A stretch of DNA of 54,058 nt from Sphingomonas sp. CFBP 13720 (lineage in GTDB: Bacteria > Pseudomonadota > Alphaproteobacteria > Sphingomonadales > Sphingomonadaceae). The position numbers were made by a program, and so were the translations under genes. This document shows, piece by piece, positions 8,373 to 21,571 of the stretch. Where the stretch lies: NCBI RefSeq assembly GCF_014842075.1, contig NZ_JACYVA010000010.1:1-54058 (forward strand). The letters are read 5' to 3'. Within the stretch, counting starts at the first letter, position 1, and each line of letters begins with the position of its first letter. The notes under the pieces are model-generated. The model did not search any database and was not told where the DNA came from. It saw only the letters and a list, made by a program, of their open reading frames with translations.

Positions 8373-8417
8373 AGCGTCGTGTTAGGCGCGGGCGTGGCCG
8401 CGCGGAAGGGGATTCGT

Positions 8418-8966
8418 GTGGGATTGCTGGCGTGTCTTGGCTGGTGGCTGGCGGCGGTGGTGCTGGCCGGGCGGTCCGACCGGGCGTGGGTGCACGGCAT
8501 CGCGGCGGTGCTGGCCGGTATCGCAGGCACGACCCTGCCCGATCTGGACCTGATTCTGCCGCTGGATCATCGCAGCGCGCTGACGCATTCGCTGCTGCCG
8601 ATCGCGCTGGCGGGGGCGACCCGGCACTGGCGGCCGGTCGCGGCGGGGCTGGCGATCGGGATCGGACTGCATCTGGCCGCCGACAGCTTCCCCAATGCGA
8701 TGCGCGGCTTCGCGACGGTCAAACTGCCCTTCGCCGGGTCGATCGGGGGAGGTGCGTCCTATGCATGGCTGGGGATACAGGCGGTGGCGGCGACGCTGGG
8801 CGGCGCGATGCTGCTGGCGGCGGCGCTGCCCGCACGTGTCGCGGCGATCGTGGCGCTGACGCTGTTTGCGATCGGCACGGCCTATCTGCTCGCGACCGAC
8901 GGCGGATGGTGGGCGATGAGCGTCTATGCCGCATTCGGCTGGCTGGCAGTGCGGCGCAGGACGTGA
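8418..8966 (+). CDS. YdjM-like membrane-bound putative metal-dependent hydrolase
   Basis: About 182 residues with four or more hydrophobic segments. The polar core, LPDLDLILPLDHRSALTHSLL, matches the Asp/His-rich pattern of the YdjM family (PF04307), and a second His/Asp pair is in LHLAADSFPN. In E. coli YdjM is a LexA-controlled inner-membrane protein of unknown reaction. I chose the GTG at 8418 because AAGGGG lies about 7 bp upstream and the resulting gene clears the fzlA start. In-frame alternatives are GTG 8379, GTG 8394 and TTG 8355, the last overlapping fzlA. Confidence 0.7.
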   Translation: MGLLACLGWWLAAVVLAGRSDRAWVHGIAAVLAGIAGTTLPDLDLILPLDHRSALTHSLLPIALAGATRHWRPVAAGLAIGIGLHLAADSFPNAMRGFATVKLPFAGSIGGGASYAWLGIQAVAATLGGAMLLAAALPARVAAIVALTLFAIGTAYLLATDGGWWAMSVYAAFGWLAVRRRT

Positions 8967-9052
8967 CGGCGCGGACCGGCACGGCGGCTTGCCGTGCGCG
9001 CTTCGGGTGCCTAAGCCTGTCGACCATACCAATTGGATACCGGAGGTTTCGG

Positions 9053-11014
9053 ATGATGCGACGCACCGCCATGATCGGCGCCTGTTCCCCGCTGGTGGCG
9101 GGTTTGCTGATGCTGTCGACAAATCCGGTGGCCGCACAACCGGTTACCCGTCCCGCACTGTTCCCCGAACCGGTGTCGATCGAACTGAAGCGCGGCGCAA
9201 TCACGCTGGACGACGCGGTCGTGCTGGTCGAGGCACCGGGTGTCGACCGCGCAACTACCGAATTGGTCCGCCAGATCCTGACGACGGCAGGCGTCACGAC
9301 GATCACCACCGCGCGGCAGGTGCCCGCCATTCCTGACCGGGTGCACATCCTGTTGGGCAGCGGGGATTCGGCGATCGTCCGGGCTGCGTTGACGCGCGGT
9401 GGAACGACGCTCGATCCGCATGCGGAGGGCTATACGATCGCGGCCACGGCGACGGGGCGCGGCGGGCTGATCACGCTGGCCGGTCACGACGCGGACGGCC
9501 TGTTCCATGCGGTGCAGACGTTCCGGCAGTTGGCCAAGCGAACCGCGATTCCGGCGATGGTCGTTCAGGATCATCCGGCGATGCCGATTCGCGGCACGAT
9601 CGAGGGATTTTACGGTGCGCCATGGACGATGGCCGACCGGAGGAAGCATCTCGACTTCCTCGCCACGGTGAAGGCGAACACGTACGTCTACAGTCCCAAG
9701 GACGATCCCTATGCGCGCGACCGCTGGCGCGATGCCTATCCGGCCGCGACGCTGTCGGCGCTGGGTACGCTGGCCGCGACCGCGCGGCGCAACCATGTCG
9801 ATTTCGTCTATGCGATCTCACCCGGACCGTCGGTGTGCTTTTCCGACCCGGCCGACGCCACCGCGCTGGAACGCAAGTTCGATGCGCTGCGATCGATCGG
9901 CATCACCAGCTTCTATGTCGCGCTGGACGACATCGAATATACCAAGTGGAATTGCGAGCGCGACCGGACCACGTTCGGCGCATCGGGCGCGGAGGCGGCG
10001 GGCATCGCCCAGTCGCGGCTGCTGAACACGGTGCAGGCCGACCTGATCGCCAAGAACCCGGCATCGCGTCCGCTCATCATGGTGCCGACCGAATATTACG
10101 ATGCCAAGGAAAGCCCGTACAAGGCCGCGTTGCGCAAGCATCTCGACCCACGGATCGTGGTGCAATGGACCGGCACCGACGTCGTGCCGCCCGCGATTTC
10201 GGTGCCCGATGCGAAGGCCGCGACGAAGGCGTTCGGACGCAAGACGCTGTTGTGGGACAATTACCCGGTCAACGATTATGCGCAGACGACCGGCCGGCTG
10301 CTGATGGCCCCCTATGCACGGCGCGAGGCCGGGCTGTCGGGCGAACTGACCGGCATCCTGTCGAACCCGATGAACCAGGAAGCGCCGAGCCGGGTGGCGG
10401 TGACCGGGGTGGCGGCGTTCGCGTGGAACGACACCGCCTATGATGCGGCGCGGACATGGCATGCCGCCGCGCGCGAACTGGCCGGTGGTGATGATCGCGC
10501 GACCGCGGCGCTGCTGACGTTCTTCGACACGCAGCATATCGCGCCGACCTTTGGCAGCCAGCCATGGCAGGAACAGGCACCGTTGCTGAAGGCGCTCCTC
10601 GATCGCGTGCGCGAGGCGATCGCCGATGGCGATGCCGCGGCGCGCCGCGATGCGATCGCCGATCTGGCGATGCGCGCCGATGCGATTGCGGGCGCGCCGG
10701 ACGTCATCCGGTCGGGAACGGTCGATCCGGGCTTTGCCGAACAGTCGCGGCCATGGCTGGACGCGATGCAGCTATGGGGTCGCGCGCTGCAACTGACCGC
10801 CGCCGGGCTGGACGCCGCCGCGACGGGCAGCACCGCTGCGCCGCGCTATTTCGCCGAAGCCCGGCGGATCGCGGCGCAGGCCGCTGCAGTCCAGACGATC
10901 AAGGGAGCCACCCGGTTCGACGGCGCGATCCGCATCGCCGATGGCGTGCTGGACCGATTCGTGGCCGATGCGCCGACGCTGATCGCGGTGGACGGACCCG
11001 CACCGCAACGGTGA
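9053..11014 (+). CDS. Exported beta-N-acetylhexosaminidase, family GH84
   Basis: A 653-residue protein with a signal peptide (about 1-31, ending AAA/AQ). An N-terminal alpha/beta GH20b-type domain follows. The catalytic TIM barrel begins at RGTIEGFYGAPWT and contains NTYVYSPKDDPY. The adjacent catalytic aspartates are Asp292-Asp293 (VALDDIEY), as expected for substrate-assisted O-GlcNAcase-type enzymes that cleave beta-linked GlcNAc. A helical C-terminal region follows. Bacterial homologues act on glycoproteins, mucins or chitin-like oligomers; the natural substrate is unknown here. The start is set by CGGAGG 6-11 bp upstream of an ATG-ATG pair. It stands alone, ending convergently with gltB. 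Confidence 0.92.
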   Translation: MMRRTAMIGACSPLVAGLLMLSTNPVAAQPVTRPALFPEPVSIELKRGAITLDDAVVLVEAPGVDRATTELVRQILTTAGVTTITTARQVPAIPDRVHILLGSGDSAIVRAALTRGGTTLDPHAEGYTIAATATGRGGLITLAGHDADGLFHAVQTFRQLAKRTAIPAMVVQDHPAMPIRGTIEGFYGAPWTMADRRKHLDFLATVKANTYVYSPKDDPYARDRWRDAYPAATLSALGTLAATARRNHVDFVYAISPGPSVCFSDPADATALERKFDALRSIGITSFYVALDDIEYTKWNCERDRTTFGASGAEAAGIAQSRLLNTVQADLIAKNPASRPLIMVPTEYYDAKESPYKAALRKHLDPRIVVQWTGTDVVPPAISVPDAKAATKAFGRKTLLWDNYPVNDYAQTTGRLLMAPYARREAGLSGELTGILSNPMNQEAPSRVAVTGVAAFAWNDTAYDAARTWHAAARELAGGDDRATAALLTFFDTQHIAPTFGSQPWQEQAPLLKALLDRVREAIADGDAAARRDAIADLAMRADAIAGAPDVIRSGTVDPGFAEQSRPWLDAMQLWGRALQLTAAGLDAAATGSTAAPRYFAEARRIAAQAAAVQTIKGATRFDGAIRIADGVLDRFVADAPTLIAVDGPAPQR

Positions 11015-11020
11015 TCGGGG

Positions 11021-11081
11021 GGCGGCGGCGGGTCGAACCCGCCGCCGCCGAAGGAAGGGTGCTCCGGGCCGGACCCGGAGC
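11021..11081. terminator. Paired hairpins between convergent genes (bidirectional terminator candidate)
   Basis: A 13-bp perfect stem (11021-11033 with 11037-11049, loop CGA) is followed by an 8-bp perfect stem (GCTCCGGG 11061-11068 with CCCGGAGC 11074-11081). There is no T tract. They lie exactly between the ends of the hexosaminidase gene and gltB. Confidence 0.55.
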
Positions 11082-11089
11082 GCCGGCGA

Positions 11090-15615
<4,526 letters not shown>

Positions 15616-15619
<4 letters not shown>

Positions 15620-16350
15620 GGCTTCTTGCCCTTCGCGATAAAATTCTCGATCGCAGCCTGTGCAGCTTCGTTTACAGCAGGCTGAATTTGCGGCATTATC
15701 CGGTTCGACCAATCGGCCGAACGTTGCAGAACGACTGCCGTGATGCCAGGGAGTTTCTTGCCTCCTTCGGTTTTCATCAATGCGATCATCGCATTCATGT
15801 CTTCCGGGCTAGATTCCTGTATCACTCGAGCGACACCTGCGGACGCTCCAGACTTGAAGTCGTTGACTGTTACATTTGTGTCCCCGCTATTCATCGAACG
15901 TACAACGGTTTGCGAGTAATCTGCGCCGCGCCCCATTGCCTCGATCACACGCTTCCCGGTCGGCCCCCGATAGAAGGCCAGAAGCTGCTTCAGCTCGACT
16001 TCGTTCAAAGCGTTCGCGTAAACGGGCGCAACTTCTTTCCATAAGCCAGGTAAAGCTTCCAACGTCTTGGCAACAATCACTGGTCGCATGCCGTCGATCA
16101 TCGCAACCAACGCGCCTGGGTAGACTTTCTCCATTGCAGCAATATCAGGATTTTTCCGCAGCTCGACGGGTAACGTTTCATCCAGCATCTTGCTGAGCTG
16201 AACCCGCGTCAACGCTTCGCCGTTCAGGGTTTCAGAGAGTTCCAAAGCCAAGCTTGCACGAGTTGGCACCAAAACCGTTGCCGGAGCCGAGGACGGAACC
16301 CCGGCCTGTGACATTGCCGTGAGCAGCGCGAGCGATAGAGCCAGCGTCAC
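15616..16350 (-). CDS. DUF2059-like exported protein inside the glutamate synthase operon
   Basis: A 244-residue protein with a signal peptide (MTLALSLALLTAMSQAG) and a helical body. ELKQLLAFYRGPTGKRVIEAM is the characteristic DUF2059 pattern (a helix followed by FY-spaced residues and a conserved GxK/R). A second related segment, EDMNAMIALMKTEGGKKLPGI, resembles an internal duplication. Its function is unknown and it probably lies in the periplasm. The start is a GTG overlapping the gltD stop (GTGA); its stop overlaps the gltB start (ATGA). Its DNA is visibly richer in A/T than both neighbours, with different codon choice, which suggests later insertion or different selection. Confidence 0.8.
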
Positions 16351-17792
16351 GCCGCCACCTTCGCCGCCTTTGCCTTGGCCTTCAGATAGGTGTGCATCCG
16401 TTCGGTCACGTCGCGTCCGTCGCGGATCGCCCACACCACCAACGATGCGCCGCGCACGATGTCGCCCGCCGCGAAGACGCCGTCGAGGCTGGTCATCATC
16501 GACTTGCCGTCGACCCGTACCGTCCCCCACCGCGTCACGCCCAGTTCGGGCGCGTCGAACAGCGTCGGCAGGTCTTCCGCGTCGAAGCCCAGCGCCTTGA
16601 TGACCAGATCGGCGTCGAGGACGAATTCGTTGCCCGGATCGGTTTCCGGCGCGCGGCGGCCGGATGCGTCGGGGGCACCCAGCCGCATGCCCGATGCACG
16701 GACACGGACCACCTGTCCGTCGCGATCGTCGAACGCGGCGGGGGCGGACAGCCAGACGAACTCGACGCCTTCTTCCTCCGCATTGGCGACTTCGCGCTGC
16801 GATCCTGGCATGTTGGCGCGGTCGCGGCGGTAGAGGCACTTGACCGACGTTGCCCCCTGCCGGATCGCGGTACGCACGCAGTCCATCGCGGTATCGCCGC
16901 CGCCGACGACCACGACCGACTTGCCCGCCGCGTTGAGCGACCCGTCGTCATAGGCCGCGACGCTGTCGCCGAAGCCGACACGGTTCGACGTGGTCAGATA
17001 ATCGAGCGCGTCGACCACGCCGCCCGACCCGACGCCCGGCGCCTTGATCGCGCGCGGCTTGTACACGCCGGTCGCGATCAGGATCGCGTCGTGCTGCTGC
17101 CGCAGATCGTCCATCTTGGCATCCCGGCCCACCTCGAACCCTTCGTGGAAGACGATGCCACCTTCCTTCAGCCGTTCGACGCGGCGCATCACCACCGGCT
17201 TTTCCAGCTTGAAGCCGGGAATGCCATAGGTCAGCAGCCCACCCGCCCGGTCGTACCGGTCATAGACATGGACGTCGTAGCCAAGGTTGCGCAGCCATTC
17301 CGCCGCCGACAGGCCCGCCGGCCCCGCACCGATGATCCCGACCGACTGGCCCCGCGACGGGCCGACCGCGACCGGTTCCACCCAGCCCTTCTCCCATGCG
17401 GTATCGGTGATGAACTTTTCGACCGAACCGATCGTGACCGCGCCGTGTCCCGAAAATTCGATGACGCAATTCCCCTCGCACAGGCGATCCTGCGGACAGA
17501 TGCGCCCGCAAATCTCCGGCATGGTCGAGGTGCTGTTCGACAACTGGTACGCTTCCTGCAATCGCCCTTCGGCGGTCAGGCGCAGCCAGTCGGGAATGTG
17601 ATTGTGCAGCGGGCAATGCACCGAGCAGTAAGGCACGCCGCATTGCGAACAGCGCCCGGCCTGATCCTCGGCCGTCGGCGGCGCATAGCGCTCCGCGATT
17701 TCCTGAAAATCTTCCGCGCGCAACTCGGCTTCGCGCTTTGCCGGATAGGCTTGCGGACGTGCGACGAATTTCAGCATTGCTTGATCGGCCAT
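16347..17792 (-). CDS. gltD: Glutamate synthase (NADPH) small subunit
   Basis: A 481-residue protein. N-terminal cysteine clusters CSQCGVPYC...HC and CGRICPQDRLCEGNC bind two 4Fe-4S clusters. The FAD-binding GxGPAGL and NADPH-binding GGGDTAMD motifs follow. It feeds electrons from NADPH to GltB. The ATG at 17792 has GGAGGG about 6 bp upstream; an earlier in-frame ATG at 17819 lacks this. It is the first gene of the operon, so the control site should lie in 17793-17944, where a 17-bp palindrome is found. Confidence 0.97.
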   Translation of the reverse strand: MADQAMLKFVARPQAYPAKREAELRAEDFQEIAERYAPPTAEDQAGRCSQCGVPYCSVHCPLHNHIPDWLRLTAEGRLQEAYQLSNSTSTMPEICGRICPQDRLCEGNCVIEFSGHGAVTIGSVEKFITDTAWEKGWVEPVAVGPSRGQSVGIIGAGPAGLSAAEWLRNLGYDVHVYDRYDRAGGLLTYGIPGFKLEKPVVMRRVERLKEGGIVFHEGFEVGRDAKMDDLRQQHDAILIATGVYKPRAIKAPGVGSGGVVDALDYLTTSNRVGFGDSVAAYDDGSLNAAGKSVVVVGGGDTAMDCVRTAIRQGATSVKCLYRRDRANMPGSQREVANAEEEGVEFVWLSAPAAFDDRDGQVVRVRASGMRLGAPDASGRRAPETDPGNEFVLDADLVIKALGFDAEDLPTLFDAPELGVTRWGTVRVDGKSMMTSLDGVFAAGDIVRGASLVVWAIRDGRDVTERMHTYLKAKAKAAKVAA

Positions 17793-17855
17793 GATGCCCT
17801 CCGAAGGATTGGAAAGCATATTTCAGTGGCAGAGTCACGCAATTAAACGCCAATA

Positions 17856-17872
17856 GGTAAGCTTTGCTTACC
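17856..17872. promoter_or_regulatory. 17-bp palindrome upstream of gltD
   Basis: GGTAAGCTTTGCTTACC is a perfect 7-bp dyad with a TTT spacer, 64 bp before the gltD start, in an A/T-rich promoter-like region. It could be an operator or a leader hairpin. Symmetry plus position is the only evidence. Confidence 0.45.
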
Positions 17873-17927
17873 CATCATTGCTTATCGCGAACCATTCTTA
17901 ATTTGAATGCGGCTAATCCGATCGAAA

Positions 17928-17948
17928 CTAGGTCCGATTCGGTCCTAG
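17928..17948. terminator. Imperfect hairpin overlapping the uppP stop
   Basis: CTAGGTCCGA and TCGGTCCTAG form a dyad with one T-T mismatch, spanning the TAG stop of uppP. On the minus strand only TTT follows. It is a weak terminator candidate. Confidence 0.35.
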
Positions 17949-18742
17949 CGAAGAAGTAACCATATCAACGCGATACTGCCTGCGACGATCCTGTACCATG
18001 CGAACGGCGCGAAGCCGAACCGCCCCACGATCTTCACGAACGCCTTTACCACCAGCAGCGCGACGACGAAGGCCGCGCCGAACCCGATCGCGATCCCCGC
18101 CAGATCGTCGACCGACAACAGCGCGCGATCCTTGTACAAGGCATAGGCGGTCGCACCCATCATCGTCGGCACGGCGAGGAAGAAACTGAACTCGGCCGCC
18201 GTCCGCCGCTCGACTCCTAACAGCAACGCACCCATGATCGTCGCGCCCGACCGGCTGACGCCCGGCAACATGGCAAGACACTGCATCGCGCCGACCGAGG
18301 CCGCGTTGCCGATGCTCATGTCCTCGACCGCGTGGATGCGCACGCGCTTCACCATCCGTTCGATCAGCAGGATCAGCACCCCGCCCACGATGAGCGCGAT
18401 CGCAACGATCACCGGCTTCTGCATCACAGCGCGGATCGCGTCATAGAACAGCGCGCCCGCCAGCATCGCTGGCAGGAATCCGATCAGGATGTTGCGCGTG
18501 AAGGCGATCGCCTGCGGATCGAGCCGGGTCAGCCCCAGCGCCACCCCGGTGAAGCGCGCGCGATAGGCGACCAGCACGGCGAGGATCGCGCCCAACTGGA
18601 TCGCGATCTTGAACACGATCGAGCTTTCATCGGTAAAACCGAACAGTTCGCCTGCGAGGATCAAATGCCCGGTCGACGATACCGGCAGGAATTCGGTCAG
18701 CCCTTCGATAATGCCGAGGACGATATAGGTGATCCACGCCAC
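17945..18742 (-). CDS. uppP: Undecaprenyl-diphosphatase (UppP/BacA)
   Basis: A 265-residue polytopic membrane enzyme. It has the two family signatures: IIEGLTEFLPVSSTGHL near residues 10-27 (catalytic Glu pair and Ser) and LPGVSRSGATI in the second half. It dephosphorylates undecaprenyl diphosphate to recycle the lipid carrier for peptidoglycan and LPS glycans, and overexpression classically gives bacitracin resistance. It begins 3 bp after the stop of the NDUFA9-like gene, so the two form an operon. Confidence 0.96.
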   Translation of the reverse strand: MAWITYIVLGIIEGLTEFLPVSSTGHLILAGELFGFTDESSIVFKIAIQLGAILAVLVAYRARFTGVALGLTRLDPQAIAFTRNILIGFLPAMLAGALFYDAIRAVMQKPVIVAIALIVGGVLILLIERMVKRVRIHAVEDMSIGNAASVGAMQCLAMLPGVSRSGATIMGALLLGVERRTAAEFSFFLAVPTMMGATAYALYKDRALLSVDDLAGIAIGFGAAFVVALLVVKAFVKIVGRFGFAPFAWYRIVAGSIALIWLLLR

Positions 18743-18745
18743 CCC

Positions 18746-19681
18746 TTATGCGCCCTTCAGTTCGGCGACGCGGCCGAACCGTCCGTTCTTGCGATACTGC
18801 ACCAGCCAATCGGGTGCGACCGTCGCCAGCGGCACCGGGCGGATATCGAACGCCTCGATCCCAGGCGTGCCGGGTTCGACGACATTGTCGCGCGACAGCA
18901 TCGCCCATTGATCCTTGCTGATCGGCGTCAGCGGCAGCGCGGCGATCAGCCCGCCCAGTTCGTTCGGCACATCGATGAAACGGACCTTCCGACCCAGCGT
19001 GGCGCCGATCCATCGGTTCAGTTCGCCCATCGTCACCACGTCCGGCCCGCCGATCGCGAAGGTCTTGCCACCGAACCCGTCGGGATCGGCCAGTGCCTTG
19101 ACCACCACCTGCGCCAGATCGGTCGCATAGACCGGCTGGAACCGGGTCTTCGCCGCCATCACCGGCACGACCGGCAGCGCGGCGATCATGCGTGCGAAGC
19201 GGTTGACGAATTCGTCCTCGCGCCCGAACACGATCGACGGGCGCAGGATCGTCGCACCCGGGAAGGCCGCGAGCACCGCCGCCTCGCCCGCCGCCTTCGA
19301 CCGACCATAAGCCGATGGCGATGCGGCATCCGCGCCGATCGCCGAGATCTGGACGAACGACCGCACACCAGCGGCGGCAGCCGCTTCGGCGACGTTGTGC
19401 GCGCCGGTGACATGGACCTTGTCGAAATCGCCCGCGAGGATGCCGACCAGATTGACGACCCCGTCCGATCCCGCGATCGCACGCGCGACCGTGTCGGGAC
19501 GCAACAGGTCGGTCGCGACGAACTGCGTCTGGCCCAGCCCGCCCTGCGTCTTGAGGAACAGCGCCTGTCGCGGATCGCGCTGCGCGATGCGGACGCGCGC
19601 ACCGGCGCGCAGCAATTCCTGTACGACATAGCGGCCGACAAAGCCGCCACCGCCGAACAGCGTGATCAACTGGTTCTTCAT
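18746..19681 (-). CDS. Complex I NDUFA9-like NAD(P)-binding protein (atypical SDR)
   Basis: A 311-residue extended/atypical SDR. The nucleotide loop is GGGGFVG (residues 10-16); other family features are VNLVGILAG, SAIGADAASPSAYGRSK (Tyr and Lys present) and LRPSIVFGREDEF. Mitochondrial NDUFA9 is an accessory subunit of complex I that holds NADPH. Bacterial relatives are often annotated as subunits or assembly factors without direct proof. I chose ATG 19681 because the fold starts there and the upstream frame runs through tRNA-Leu. It lies directly upstream of uppP. Confidence 0.85.
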   Translation of the reverse strand: MKNQLITLFGGGGFVGRYVVQELLRAGARVRIAQRDPRQALFLKTQGGLGQTQFVATDLLRPDTVARAIAGSDGVVNLVGILAGDFDKVHVTGAHNVAEAAAAAGVRSFVQISAIGADAASPSAYGRSKAAGEAAVLAAFPGATILRPSIVFGREDEFVNRFARMIAALPVVPVMAAKTRFQPVYATDLAQVVVKALADPDGFGGKTFAIGGPDVVTMGELNRWIGATLGRKVRFIDVPNELGGLIAALPLTPISKDQWAMLSRDNVVEPGTPGIEAFDIRPVPLATVAPDWLVQYRKNGRFGRVAELKGA

Positions 19682-19820
19682 GCGTCGTCGCCTTCGGATG
19701 CCTGTATGCGTGCGCCCCCCATGCCGCCGTCCGGTCCAAACGGCAAGGACTGCGATAAAATCGCCACCACCCCTGTTGACACCCCCGCCCCCGCCCCGTA
19801 GAGGCGCCCACCTACCCCGT

Positions 19821-19907
19821 GCCCAGATGGCGGAATTGGTAGACGCACCAGCTTCAGGTGCTGGCGATCGCAAGGTCGTGGAGGTTCGAGTCCTCTTCTG
19901 GGCACCA
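19821..19907 (+). tRNA. tRNA-Leu (anticodon CAG)
   Basis: An 87-nt class II tRNA with the CCA end encoded. The acceptor arm GCCCAGA pairs with TCTGGGC. The anticodon stem CCAGC/GCTGG frames the loop TTCAGGT with CAG at 19855-19857. A long variable arm and the T loop GGTTCGAGTCC follow. It reads CTG, the main leucine codon of this GC-rich genome. Confidence 0.97.
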
Positions 19908-19912
19908 TTTTT

Positions 19913-19940
19913 CGAACGTCTTGGCCGAGGCCGACGTTCG
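19913..19940 (+). terminator. Hairpin after tRNA-Leu
   Basis: CGAACGTC (19913-19920) pairs with GACGTTCG (19933-19940), with an inner GGCC/GGCC extension. It begins 6 bp after the tRNA. There is no T tract after it, so it may be a processing or termination hairpin. Confidence 0.45.
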
Positions 19941-20091
19941 GTCCGCGCGAGGACGCGCCGCTTCGTAGAGCCAACCGGCTTACCGGTCAATCGCGATCAA
20001 ATTTTCGACGGTAACAGGCCTTCTGTCTGATAGCGTCGGTCAACGATGGCCGTCGATCAGCAAGCCTGCGCCGCGTCGCAGCGCCGAATGC

Positions 20092-20116
20092 GCGGGACGG
20101 CGCGACGCCGCCCCGC
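20092..20116 (-). terminator. GC-rich hairpin after the YciE/F-like gene
   Basis: An 11-bp stem with one A-C mismatch and a CGA loop, 7 bp after the stop codon at 20124. There is no T tract; it may block exonucleases rather than terminate strongly. Confidence 0.4.
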
Positions 20117-20123
20117 ACCCCGG

Positions 20124-20639
20124 TCAGCCTTCCGCCAGTTCGGCGCGGGCGTTCAGCTTGTGCTCGGCCATCGCCGACAGCTTTTCGTCGGTCGCGCGTT
20201 CTTCCGCCAGCGTTTCGGCCAGCACGGCGGCGCAATCCTCGCGGCCCAGCTGCTTCGCCCATGCGATCAGCGTGCCGTAGCGCGTGATCTCGTAATGCTC
20301 GACCGCCTGTGCCGACGCGATCAGCGCGGCGTCGAGCACCTTCTTGTCCGCGATCTCGCCTGCGACCTCGTTCGCTTCCTTGATGATGCCGTCGATCGCG
20401 GGGCAGGTCACCGCCTTGCGTTCGGCGCCGTGCATCTCGAACACCTGCTCCAGCCGGCGGATCTGCACCTCGGTTTCTGCCAGATGCTGCTCGAACCCGG
20501 CTTTGAGTTCGGGGTCGGTCGCCTTGGCGATCATCTTGGGCAGCGCCTTGGTGATCTGGTTCTCGGCGTAATACACGTCCTGCAACTGGTGGACGAACAG
20601 GTCGTCGAGCGTTGCGATATCCTTGGAAAACAGACCCAT
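20124..20639 (-). CDS. YciE/YciF-family ferritin-like protein (DUF892)
   Basis: A 171-residue all-helical protein. The DUF892 pattern is clear: LDDLFVHQLQDVYYAENQI, then an ELKAGFEQHLAET-type helix, and AVEHYEITRYGTLIAWA, with Glu/His residues in positions expected of a ferritin-like di-metal bundle. The family is induced by stress in enterobacteria and bacilli, but its reaction is not settled. It starts at ATG 20639 on its own transcript, or shares one with the phosphatase gene upstream (63 bp gap). Confidence 0.9.
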   Translation of the reverse strand: MGLFSKDIATLDDLFVHQLQDVYYAENQITKALPKMIAKATDPELKAGFEQHLAETEVQIRRLEQVFEMHGAERKAVTCPAIDGIIKEANEVAGEIADKKVLDAALIASAQAVEHYEITRYGTLIAWAKQLGREDCAAVLAETLAEERATDEKLSAMAEHKLNARAELAEG

Positions 20640-20702
20640 GACGGATTCCTTTGTTTGATGGACAGACCCGTCCCCAACGATGCCGCGCGGTGGTGGTTGC
20701 GT

Positions 20703-21485
20703 TCAGTGACCGCGACAGGCGAGCAGTTCGACGATCTCGTCCACCCGCGCCGGATCGCCGACCGCGATCACTTCGCCGATGCTGCCGGCGTGCAGCGGAT
20801 CGCCCGACCAATCGCTCATCGCGCCGCCCGCGCCCTCGACCACCGGGACCAGCGCGGCGAAATCGTGCAACTTCAATCCGGCTTCGATCACCACGTCGAG
20901 ATGGCCCGAGGCGAGGCAACCATAGCTGTAGCAGTCGCCGCCCAGCACGGTCGACCGCACCTTCGCATCGACATGTTCGAACCCGTGGAGCTGCCCGTCG
21001 TCGAACAGCGCCGGGCTGGTCGTCGCCAGCAGCGCGTCGGCCAGATCGCGACAACGCCGGGCCTGCGCCGGACGGCCGTTGAACGTCGTCCCGCGCCCGA
21101 CCGCACCGACCCAGCGTTCGGCAATGATCGGCTGATCGATCACGCCGAGGATCGGCCAGCCATCCTCGACCAATGCGATCAACGTGCCGAAGATCGGGCG
21201 TCCGGCGATGAACGATCGCGTGCCGTCGATCGGATCGAGCACCCACACGCGATTGCTGCTGCCTTCCCGCACGCCATATTCCTCGCCCTGAATCCCGTCC
21301 ATCGGCACTTCGGCCGCGAGCAGCCGGCGCATCGCCGCCTCCGCCTCGCGATCCGCCAGCGTCACCGGCGACGCATCCTCCTTCACCTCCAGCCCATAGT
21401 CGGCGCGAAACCGCGGGCGGATCGCGGCACCTGCGACATCGGCAAGGCGGGCGGCGAGGTCGAGATCGGCTTGGGTGACGGGCAT
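20703..21485 (-). CDS. hisN: Inositol-monophosphatase-family phosphatase, probable histidinol-phosphatase
   Basis: A 260-residue protein of the metal-dependent phosphatase fold. Metal ligands are Glu68/69 in GEE and DPIDGT (84-89), with the later LHDFAALVPVVEGAGG motif. The pattern LDPIDGTRSFIAGRP with YSYGCLASGHLD is typical of the HisN-type branch that removes phosphate from histidinol phosphate. An inositol-phosphatase role cannot be excluded. HisZ is also encoded in the window (32262) but the two are not linked. It is divergent from the phospholipase gene. Confidence 0.85.
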   Translation of the reverse strand: MPVTQADLDLAARLADVAGAAIRPRFRADYGLEVKEDASPVTLADREAEAAMRRLLAAEVPMDGIQGEEYGVREGSSNRVWVLDPIDGTRSFIAGRPIFGTLIALVEDGWPILGVIDQPIIAERWVGAVGRGTTFNGRPAQARRCRDLADALLATTSPALFDDGQLHGFEHVDAKVRSTVLGGDCYSYGCLASGHLDVVIEAGLKLHDFAALVPVVEGAGGAMSDWSGDPLHAGSIGEVIAVGDPARVDEIVELLACRGH

Positions 21486-21571
21486 GGCGTGCTTTCGGTG
21501 CTGAGGTCGGTACGGATGTAGCGAACGATCCCGACTCGAAGAAGTCGCAAAGCCGTGCCACGGTGGCGCAC

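Noticed and set aside
11021..11081. Small RNA gene between the hexosaminidase gene and gltB
   Set aside because: Only two hairpins between convergent genes, without promoter-like sequence; better explained as a terminator zone.
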